Assembly: GCF_041052385.1 (NCBI RefSeq)
Contig: NZ_CP163439.1
Coordinates: 4,949,001 to 5,013,000, forward strand
DNA from: Streptomyces sp. R28
Lineage (GTDB): Bacteria; Actinomycetota; Actinomycetes; Streptomycetales; Streptomycetaceae
Direction: 5' to 3'
Length of the DNA stretch: 64,000 nucleotides
Shown: in pieces, positions 1-6,184 of the stretch
Numbering within the stretch: the first letter of the stretch is position 1
Layout: each line of letters begins with the position of its first letter
Notes under the pieces: generated by a model
The model's database searches: none
What the model was told of the DNA's origin: nothing
The model's input: only the letters and a program-made list of their open reading frames with translations
Translations under genes and position numbers: made by a program

Positions 1-1
1 C

Positions 2-286
2 ATCACCAAGGACGTCGACCTCGCCCTCCAGCTGGAGCAGGACGACGACGCGATGGACCTCCTCCACCGCACGCTCTTCCAGCACCTGATGGACGAGCGC
101 TGGAAGCACGGCATCGAGACGGCGGTCGACGTGACGCTGCTCGGCCGCTACTACGAGCGGTACGCCGACCACGCGGTCGCGGTTGCGAAGCGTGTGGTGT
201 ACCTGGTGACGGGTGAGCACGCGGATGAGCTGCAGGCCGACATCCAGCCGGAGATCCAGCCGGTCTCGGGTGCGGAAGGGGCGTAA
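2..286 (+). CDS. phoU: PhoU phosphate-transport regulator, C-terminal part (5' end off the window)
   Basis: The frame is open from base 2 and ends in TAA at 284-286, giving the last 94 residues. The helical segment with DLLHRTLFQHL, then GIETAVDVTLLGRYYERYADHAVAVAKRVVYLVTG, split here by the motif ERYADHA, is the characteristic end of PhoU, whose second three-helix bundle binds metal and links the Pst transporter to the PhoR sensor kinase. It is a cytoplasmic negative regulator of the phosphate response. The last ~17 residues form an acidic tail typical of actinobacterial copies. The start and any phoRP genes lie outside the window. Identity is secure; the length cannot be judged. Confidence 0.93.
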   Translation: MTKDVDLALQLEQDDDAMDLLHRTLFQHLMDERWKHGIETAVDVTLLGRYYERYADHAVAVAKRVVYLVTGEHADELQADIQPEIQPVSGAEGA

Positions 287-401
287 GCCCGAGCGGACTC
301 ACCGGGGACTGGTCGGGGCGTCTGCAAGCCTCTGTGCGCCGTTGATGCGCCCAGGGGGGCGGGCATGGAATGGGCACAGGCACCAGCCTTGAGGAGGGAC
401 C

Positions 402-575
402 ATGGCCGAATCCCCCAGCACTCCCAAAACCCCCGGCACCACACCCGACCCCACCCGCGAACGCCCGTCCGAACAGCCCGCCGACATCAGAAGCCTCCCA
501 CTCTTCGGCGCCTGCGGCTGCGGCTCGGGGTGCGGGTGCGGGTGCCAGTCGGGGAATCCTTGCCAGTGCGGGTGA
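402..575 (+). CDS. Cysteine-rich mini-protein (57 aa), possible metal-binding peptide
   Basis: An ATG at 402 follows a good ribosome binding site (GAGGAGGG at 391-398) and opens a 57-residue frame ending in TGA at 573. The first ~35 residues are Pro/Thr/Ser/Glu-rich and probably disordered. The last 20 contain seven cysteines in CGCGSGCGCGCQSGNPCQCG, a metallothionein-like arrangement with no aromatic residue. A strong hairpin terminator follows at 647-678, so it is a unit of its own. The next gene encodes a nickel-binding DUF4242 protein, which makes metal handling a reasonable inference, but I do not recognise a named family. It could also be the precursor of a Cys-rich peptide. Confidence 0.68.
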   Translation: MAESPSTPKTPGTTPDPTRERPSEQPADIRSLPLFGACGCGSGCGCGCQSGNPCQCG

Positions 576-646
576 GCGGGTGAGCAGGTAAGGGTGTAGG
601 TGCGGATGTACTGCGGCGTACGACGCCGTGGATCTCGTACGACGGT

Positions 647-678
647 GAAGGGCCCCGGCGTGAATGCCGGGGCCCTTC
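647..678 (+). terminator. Strong hairpin terminator after the Cys-rich gene
   Basis: A perfect 13-bp stem (GAAGGGCCCCGGC / GCCGGGGCCCTTC) with a 6-base loop, lying 72 bases after the Cys-rich gene. It has no T run, as is usual for Streptomyces terminators. Confidence 0.8.
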
Positions 679-781
679 GTCGTGCTGGTCGTCCCGGACG
701 GGCGCAGCATGGAAGGAGAGTGAGAGCAGGCGAGCGCACTCCGAGGACCGCAGGTCCGAGGATCGTCAGGAGGTGCGAGGC

Positions 782-1030
782 ATGGCTCAGTACATGGACG
801 TACACCACAACATGAAGGGCATCACGGCTGACCAGCTCAGGGAGGCCCACAACGCGGACCTCGCCATAGAGAAGGACGAGCGCGTGCACTTCGAGCGGGC
901 GTGGGCCGACCCGGATTCCGGCGTCGTCTACTGCCTCTCCGAGGCCCCCTCGGCGGAGGCGGTCCAGCGCATCCACGAGCGAGCCGGTCACAAGGCCGAT
1001 GAGGTCCACGCGGTTCCGCTGTCCGTGTGA
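782..1030 (+). CDS. Nickel-binding DUF4242 protein (SCO4226-like)
   Basis: An 82-residue protein whose start is fixed by AGGAGGTG at 768-775. Its length, its opening MAQYMDVHHNMKG and the segments ITADQLREAHNADL and HERAGHKADEVHAVPLSV match my recollection of S. coelicolor SCO4226, a ferredoxin-like-fold DUF4242 protein shown to bind nickel. Histidines near the N-terminus (HH at 8-9), after the first helix and near the C-terminus are candidate ligands. It is probably a cytoplasmic Ni buffer or sensor. A terminator at 1044-1074 closes the unit. Nur, the nickel-responsive repressor, is encoded 35 kb away in this window, but I see no clear Nur box (TTGCAA-N5-TTGCAA) upstream. Confidence 0.85.
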   Translation: MAQYMDVHHNMKGITADQLREAHNADLAIEKDERVHFERAWADPDSGVVYCLSEAPSAEAVQRIHERAGHKADEVHAVPLSV

Positions 1031-1043
1031 GAAGAGGAGGAGA

Positions 1044-1074
1044 CCCCCGGCCCGCGCGTGACGCAGGCCGGGGG
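1044..1074 (+). terminator. Hairpin terminator after the DUF4242 gene
   Basis: A perfect 9-bp stem CCCCCGGCC (1044-1052) / GGCCGGGGG (1066-1074), 13 bases after the stop codon. Confidence 0.75.
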
Positions 1075-1269
1075 CCGACGTGTGTCCGCGGGAGCGCCGC
1101 TCTGGGGACGGGAGGCCGCTCTGGAGGCTCCGTCGGGCGACCGCTCGACAGGCGATCCGCGGCAAACGGCCTTACGGTCGAGCGGTGGGCGCTGCACCAG
1201 GTGAGGTGCCCTCACGTGCCGGCACCGCCCGTCGACTTCCCTCACGACACCAACAGGAGACGATCTGCC

Positions 1270-1602
1270 GTGGCCACAGCATCTGAAACCCCGGTACTGG
1301 ACACCCTCGCCGCCATGACGGTCGACTCGGTCGAGCGGTGCGGGCTGGTTCCGGAGACGTTCATGCTCACCCGCATCGCCGCCCTCGCCGCTTCGGACGC
1401 CCCGCCGATCTCGTACGTCGCCCATATCGACCCTGCCATCCAGGCCGGGATGACTGCTGAGCAGGTGCAGGACGTGCTGGTTGCCATCGCACCCGTGGTG
1501 GGTACGGCGCGCGTCATGACGGCGGCCGGGAACATCGCCAAGGCGCTTGGCATCACGATTGCGGTCGCGGACGCGGAAGCCGAGGCTCAGGGGCGGGCGT
1601 AG
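1270..1602 (+). CDS. Carboxymuconolactone-decarboxylase-like (AhpD-fold) protein
   Basis: A 110-residue all-helical protein starting at GTG 1270, which follows ACAGGAGA at 1253-1260; the frame is open further upstream but without protein-like composition. The pattern LVPETFMLTRIAALAA, then AGMTAEQVQDVLVAIAPVVGTARV and AAGNIAKALG, is typical of carboxymuconolactone decarboxylase/AhpD-type domains. The CxxC active-site pair of the AhpD peroxidase reductases is absent; the only Cys is near residue 24. A decarboxylase or unknown role is therefore more likely than thiol chemistry. It stands alone between two terminators. The substrate cannot be inferred. Confidence 0.75.
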   Translation: MATASETPVLDTLAAMTVDSVERCGLVPETFMLTRIAALAASDAPPISYVAHIDPAIQAGMTAEQVQDVLVAIAPVVGTARVMTAAGNIAKALGITIAVADAEAEAQGRA

Positions 1603-1627
1603 GGACAGACAGCCCCAGGACGGCGAG

Positions 1628-1665
1628 AAGCCCCCTACTTGCAGGAAATCTGCAGGTAGGGGGCT
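1628..1665 (+). terminator. Long hairpin terminator
   Basis: AAGCCCCCTACTTGCAG (1628-1644) pairs with CTGCAGGTAGGGGGCTT (1649-1665) with one G-U pair and a 4-base loop. A sibling sequence (GAAGCCCCCTAC...GGGGGCTTC) terminates gpmA at 3826-3867. Confidence 0.8.
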
Positions 1666-2295
1666 TGTTCACAGGTCGGGGGGTGCGTCTTGGCTTCCTG
1701 CCCCGTCGGGCAGGCCACGGCCGCACCATGCACTCCGTGAGCAGCTCGGCGGCTCGCTCCACGAGGCTCAGGATGTATTTGCCACGCGGCTCAGGGCGCT
1801 GAGGGCGGAGCGCCCAGGGGGATTTCGTATGCGGTCCTGACGAGTACTGGGTCGGCTTCCGCCCATGCCGAGGCGTCGGCTACTCAGGCTCAGGCGTCCA
1901 GGCCACTCAGCTCGGGAAACCGTGATCATGCACAGGCGTACGGCGTACGAGCGTATGGCAAACGCAGACCGAACCCCGATGCCGCCCCACGCCGGACGTC
2001 CGCGGAGGCGTTCACCCGGGTTCACGGGCGACAGGTGGTCCGGCAGCTAGGCAGCCCTGGGCCGCGCCGCACGCATGCCCGGGGCGGGCTCCTGCGCGTC
2101 CTCAACCAGGAAGATCCCGTCTTCTCCGAGATCCGGGGCCTGGAAGGGGTTGGTCGCCGGAGGTGGCGACACAGCAGTGGAACGGCGGGGTTGCCCTTCC
2201 AAGGCGGAGAACAGCGACGTCTGGTCGATGAGAGGTCTGCCTTTCGTTACAGGCCTCCGAAGAGGCCTGGCGTGCCGTGACCGGGCACAGCGGTC
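1666..2295. other. 630-bp stretch without a convincing gene
   Basis: No frame here combines a start, a ribosome binding site and protein-like composition. On the minus strand, roughly 1690-1845 reads GKYILSLVERAAELLTE without a start and runs into Arg/Pro-rich sequence; this could be a decayed fragment or chance. I see no tRNA, no clear hairpin and no repeat. Confidence 0.5.
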
Positions 2296-2517
2296 CTACA
2301 GCTTGGTCATCTTGGCGTACGGGCTCAGGATCCGCATCTGGGTCGAGCCGAAATCCACGAGCGCCGCGATTCCGTCCTCGATGCCGATCACTCGGCCGAG
2401 TCCGTACACGTCGTGCGTGACCTGGTCACCCACGGCGAAGTGCTTGGGAGCCGGGGCGACCGGGGCCTTGAAGGGGCTGGTAGGCAAATGACGCTTCGGT
2501 GCAGCAGGCTTAGTCAT
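2296..2517 (-). CDS. Stand-alone Tudor-like domain protein (PcrA/UvrD C-terminal type)
   Basis: A 73-residue protein. Residues 1-25 are a flexible Pro/Ala/Lys-rich tail. Residues 27-73 read FAVGDQVTHDVYGLGRVIGI, then IAALVDFGSTQMRILSPYAKMTKL. That is the signature GDxVxHxxYGxGxV ... VDFGS ... Y..M.KL of the small Tudor/SH3-like barrel found at the C-terminus of UvrD/PcrA helicases (an RNA-polymerase contact) and, more distantly, of CarD. Here the domain has no helicase attached. A role in binding RNA polymerase is inference. The upstream region has only a weak GGGG before the ATG. Confidence 0.75.
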   Translation of the reverse strand: MTKPAAPKRHLPTSPFKAPVAPAPKHFAVGDQVTHDVYGLGRVIGIEDGIAALVDFGSTQMRILSPYAKMTKL

Positions 2518-2867
2518 TGCCCCTAGTATGCGCCTACGTCCATCCCGTTCGCTGTGGCCGTCCACACAGACCCGGGCGGCAACCTCGTCCAGACCTGGTG
2601 AGCGGCCGGAAACTCGACCGCACAACCCCGTCGGCATCCCCTCGTGCAAGCCCCGTCGGGGACCGCGGCACCGCCGAACTCGCCTGCCGGCGCCGTGGGG
2701 CGCCGCCCATCGGCTCGGCCGCACCGCGTCGGTGCCCGCGTCCGCCCGACGGCGCCCCTGCCAAAGCCCGGCCCCGGATCGACCGCTGCCTGCGCCGAGC
2801 CGTTCGACCATGGATCACCAGCTGAGGGTCCGTTGATCAGCTGGTGATTCACCAGCCGAGGCTCCGT
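2518..2867. other. 350-bp intergenic region between two minus-strand genes
   Basis: It contains the promoter side of the Tudor-like gene and a 12-bp inverted repeat described separately. Several overlapping short frames are Arg/Pro-rich shadows of GC-rich sequence without ribosome binding sites. Nothing else is seen. Confidence 0.5.
2814..2848 (-). terminator. Hairpin terminator after the lipoprotein gene
   Basis: A perfect 12-bp inverted repeat ATCACCAGCTGA (2814-2825) / TCAGCTGGTGAT (2837-2848), 20 bases past the stop of the minus-strand lipoprotein gene. Confidence 0.7.
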
Positions 2868-3551
2868 TCAGCTGAAGGGAACGGCCTCCGTCGGGGCGGT
2901 GTGCCAGTTGGTGACGATCGGCTTCTCGACGGTGATGGTGCCGACCGGCAGGGAGACCGGGTTGGGGTCGTCGTCACCGACGCCGACGATGATGCTGTCC
3001 AGTTCCTTGCCACCGTCTCCGTTGGTGGTCTTCGGGTTCACCCCGGCGTAGGCGGCGGTGCTCCCACTCAGCTTTATCTGCTCGCCGACGGACTGCTCCG
3101 CGGGACCCGCCTGCGTGCCGTCGGATCCGAACGCCACGGTCGGAAGCGCGGCGGGCAGGTAACAGGTGATCCCCGACTTCGCCTTCGCGATGATCAGGAT
3201 GTATCCGCCGGCCTGGGTCTCGGACCTGGTGCTCCAGGAGATGTCGTTGGCGCCGCAGCTCTGCTCGACCGGCTCTCGCTGGCCGTTGCCGGTGTCGGCG
3301 CCGGAGCCGGCCGCGTCCCCGGTTCCCTTGCCCGACGCGTCGGAGCCCTTGCCGGAGCCCTGGCCGCTCCCCGCGGTCGACGAGCCCGACGGGGTGGCCG
3401 CATCGCCGGACGGGGTGGTGGACGAAGAACCCTGCGCAGCACCGGTGTCGGCGGCCTTGTCCGTGTCCGTGTCCTGGCACGCGGTCATCAGCATGGCGCC
3501 GCCCACGATGGCTGCGGAGACGAGGAAGGCCTTGCGACGGTTGCCGGACAT
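2868..3551 (-). CDS. Secreted lipoprotein with a DUF4232-like domain
   Basis: A 227-residue protein. Residues 1-25 form a lipoprotein signal (NRRK, then a hydrophobic stretch, then lipobox MTAC with Cys25). A ~75-residue Ser/Gly/Thr/Asp-rich spacer follows. The folded part begins near residue 100 (VEQSCGANDISWSTRSE) and ends ITVEKPIVTNWHTAP. Two cysteines (CGAND and ITCYLP) can form the disulfide seen in DUF4232 domains. The start follows AAGGGGA. It is likely anchored to the outer face of the membrane; the function is unknown. Nothing suggests an operon. Confidence 0.8.
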   Translation of the reverse strand: MSGNRRKAFLVSAAIVGGAMLMTACQDTDTDKAADTGAAQGSSSTTPSGDAATPSGSSTAGSGQGSGKGSDASGKGTGDAAGSGADTGNGQREPVEQSCGANDISWSTRSETQAGGYILIIAKAKSGITCYLPAALPTVAFGSDGTQAGPAEQSVGEQIKLSGSTAAYAGVNPKTTNGDGGKELDSIIVGVGDDDPNPVSLPVGTITVEKPIVTNWHTAPTEAVPFS

Positions 3552-3825
3552 GAAATCCCCTTGGTCATCGGTTGGTTGAGGCCGAAGCGGTTTCGGCTGC
3601 TCGGTGCTGCTCGATCACTATGAGGGGGCTGCGAGGCGAAGGGATCCCGGTGCCTTCGTTCCAAGACACCGTTGTCACAGGCTGGTGACATGATCACGAA
3701 GAGTCGCGGGAGCCCTTGCCGGGCTCGAAAAGGGGTGACCTGCGGCTTTCTGCGTCAGCGGCACTGAACCGGCTGACATGCGCACGGGCGAGATCAACAC
3801 CCCAGTGGCGACTCCATGACAGCGA

Positions 3826-3867
3826 GAAGCCCCCTACCCGCAGAAAAAGCGCAGGCAGGGGGCTTCT
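3826..3867 (-). terminator. Hairpin terminator after gpmA
   Basis: GAAGCCCCCTACCCGC pairs with GCAGGCAGGGGGCTTC around a short A-rich loop, just past the gpmA stop at 3878. Its sequence closely resembles the hairpin at 1628-1665. Confidence 0.8.
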
Positions 3868-3877
3868 TCAGCTCTGC

Positions 3878-4639
3878 TTACTTCTTCTTGCCCTGGTTCT
3901 TGACCGCCTCGATGGCCGCCGCAGCGGCCTCCGGGTCCAGGTACTTCCCGCCCGGCGTCACCGGCTTGAAGTCGGCGTCGAGCTCGTAGTACAGGGGGAT
4001 GCCCGTCGGGATGTTCAGGCCCGCGATGTCGGCGTCGGAGATGCCGTCGAGGTGCTTGACGAGGGCGCGGAGGCTGTTGCCGTGGGCGGCGACGAGGACC
4101 GTGCGGCCGGACAGGAGGTCCGGGACGATGCCGTCGTACCAGTAAGGGAGCATGCGGACGACGACGTCCTTCAGGCACTCCGTGCGGGGGCGCAGCTCCG
4201 GGGGGATGGAGGAGTAGCGCGGGTCGCCGGACTGGGAGAACTCCGTGCCGTCCTCGAGCGCCGGCGGCGGGGTGTCGTACGAGCGGCGCCACAGCATGAA
4301 CTGCTCCTCGCCGAACTCGGCCAGGGTCTGCGCCTTGTCCTTGCCCTGGAGGGCGCCGTAGTGGCGCTCGTTCAGGCGCCACGAGCGGTGGACGGGGATC
4401 CAGTGGCGGTCCGCCGACTCCAGCGCCAGCTGCGCCGTGCGGATGGCGCGCTTCTGGAGGGACGTGTGGACCACGTCGGGGAGGAGGTCGGCGTCCTTCA
4501 GGAGCTCGCCGCCGCGGACTGCCTCCTTCTCGCCCTTCTCGTTGAGGTTGACGTCCACCCAGCCGGTGAACAGGTTCTTCGCGTTCCATTCGCTCTCGCC
4601 GTGGCGGAGGAGGATCAGCTTGTACGGTGCGTCGGCCAT
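3878..4639 (-). CDS. gpmA: 2,3-bisphosphoglycerate-dependent phosphoglycerate mutase
   Basis: The 253-residue protein has the family's normal length. RHGESEWN at residues 12-19 carries the phosphorylated histidine. The other active-site elements are visible: NLFTGWVD, RLNERHYGALQGKDK, the Arg-rich RPRTECLKD and the second catalytic histidine in VLVAAHGNSLRAL. It interconverts 3- and 2-phosphoglycerate in cytoplasmic glycolysis. The C-terminus is Ala/Lys-rich (NQGKKK). The gene is monocistronic, with its own terminator, and is transcribed divergently from the MFS gene. Confidence 0.97.
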   Translation of the reverse strand: MADAPYKLILLRHGESEWNAKNLFTGWVDVNLNEKGEKEAVRGGELLKDADLLPDVVHTSLQKRAIRTAQLALESADRHWIPVHRSWRLNERHYGALQGKDKAQTLAEFGEEQFMLWRRSYDTPPPALEDGTEFSQSGDPRYSSIPPELRPRTECLKDVVVRMLPYWYDGIVPDLLSGRTVLVAAHGNSLRALVKHLDGISDADIAGLNIPTGIPLYYELDADFKPVTPGGKYLDPEAAAAAIEAVKNQGKKK

Positions 4640-4790
4640 GCCCCAGAGCGTAATCCACGCTTTCGCCCCCTCGCGCGGCTGCCCGAAGGCCGGACAGTTG
4701 ACTGCATCTGTTAATTGAGTGGCCGGCGTGGAGTGGATCTCCGTAAGTTGTGCCTACCGCGTTAGCCGCTTACATCCGTGGGGGATCCCG

Positions 4791-6056
4791 ATGTCACTCG
4801 CCAGCCTGAGACGCGCCACCCGTGAGAGCGTCTCAGGGCTCCCCCGCGAGTTCTGGTGGCTGTGGACCAGCACGCTCGTCAACCGGCTCGGGGCCTTCGT
4901 CGCGACCTTCATGGCCCTGTACCTGACCCTCGACCGCGGCTACTCCGCCTCCTACGCCGGTCTCGTCGCCTCGCTCCACGGGCTCGGCGGTGTCATCTCC
5001 TCCCTCGGGGCCGGCGTCATGACCGACCGGCTCGGGCGGCGGCCCACCCTCCTCGTCGCGCAGGCGTCCACCGCCCTCTCCGTCGCGCTGCTCGGCTTCA
5101 TGCACGACCCGGTCTCCATCGCCGCGGTCGCGTTCCTGGTCGGCATGGCCTCCAACGCCTCCCGGCCCGCCGTTCAGGCGATGATGGCCGACATCGTCCG
5201 GCCCGAGGACCGGGTCCGCGCCTTCTCCCTCAACTACTGGGCCATCAACCTCGGCTTCGCCGTCTCCTCCATGGCCGCCGGTTTCATCGCCGAGGTCAGC
5301 TACCTCGCCGGGTTCCTGATCGAGGCGGGGATGACGGCCGTCTGCGCGGTCGTCGTGTTCGTCAAGCTGCCGGAGTCCAAGCCGGTCGCCACGGCCAAGG
5401 CCGCCGAGTCCGAGGTCGGACTCGGCACCGTGCTGCGCGACCGGCGCTTCATGAGCGTCGTCGGGCTGTCGTTCCTCGTCGCCGTGATCTTCCAGCAGGG
5501 GTCGGTCGGCCTGCCCGTTGCCATGGGCGAGGCCGGCTTCACGCCCGCGGACTACGGTCTCGTGGTCGCCGTCAACGGCATCCTGATCGTCGCGCTGCAG
5601 CTCCCGGTCACCCGGTTCATCGAGCACCGCGATCCCAGGCGGCTGCTCGTCGTCTCGTCCGTCCTCGCCGGGTACGGCTTCGGGCTCACCGCCTTCGCCG
5701 GGTCGGTCGGCGTCTTCGCGCTCACCGTGTGCGTGTGGACCCTCGCCGAGATCGTCAACGCGCCGACGCAGACCAGCATCGTCGTACGCCTCTCCCCCGT
5801 GCACGGGCGCGGGCGCTACCAGGGCATGTACACCATGTCGTGGTCCGTGGCCGCCCTGGTCGCTCCCCTGGTGTCCGGCTTCGTCATCGACCAGTTCGGC
5901 GCGGAGTGGCTGTGGGGGTTGTGCGCGGTCGTCGGTACGGTGGCGGGGATCGGGTACGGCGTTCTGATGCGCGGCCTCCCTGCCGAGGCCCCGCCGGCGC
6001 CGTCGACCGCCGACGCCACGCCCGTCGATGCGGAGCCCGACGTCCGTACGGCCTGA
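4791..6056 (+). CDS. Major facilitator superfamily transporter (drug-efflux type)
   Basis: A 421-residue protein with about twelve hydrophobic helices. The MFS loop 2-3 signature appears as GAGVMTDRLGRRPTLL near residue 80, with a related loop (RFIEHRDPRRLLV) after helix 8. The start at ATG 4791 follows GGGGGA; the frame is open upstream but lacks membrane character. The last ~25 residues are an Ala/Pro/Asp tail in the cytoplasm. Resemblance is to proton-driven export permeases; the substrate is unknown. It is divergent from gpmA and followed after 128 bp by the TIR-domain gene in the same direction. The two could be co-transcribed, but TATACA at 6131-6136 could also be a promoter for the latter. 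Confidence 0.88.
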   Translation: MSLASLRRATRESVSGLPREFWWLWTSTLVNRLGAFVATFMALYLTLDRGYSASYAGLVASLHGLGGVISSLGAGVMTDRLGRRPTLLVAQASTALSVALLGFMHDPVSIAAVAFLVGMASNASRPAVQAMMADIVRPEDRVRAFSLNYWAINLGFAVSSMAAGFIAEVSYLAGFLIEAGMTAVCAVVVFVKLPESKPVATAKAAESEVGLGTVLRDRRFMSVVGLSFLVAVIFQQGSVGLPVAMGEAGFTPADYGLVVAVNGILIVALQLPVTRFIEHRDPRRLLVVSSVLAGYGFGLTAFAGSVGVFALTVCVWTLAEIVNAPTQTSIVVRLSPVHGRGRYQGMYTMSWSVAALVAPLVSGFVIDQFGAEWLWGLCAVVGTVAGIGYGVLMRGLPAEAPPAPSTADATPVDAEPDVRTA

Positions 6057-6184
6057 CACACCGCCCCCTGCGAGCCCCCGCTCCCCGCAGCCTCACCCTG
6101 ACTCCCTGCCGAGCCCGCGTCCCACGGGGTATACAAGGAGGCGCGGTACGGGGGCCGTGGGGGCCGCTGGGGTGGGAGACGGAC

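Noticed and set aside
4856..6184. Very long open frame continuing upstream of the TIR gene
   Set aside because: It is an Arg/Pro-rich shadow of the MFS gene; TIR homology begins exactly at ATG 6185.
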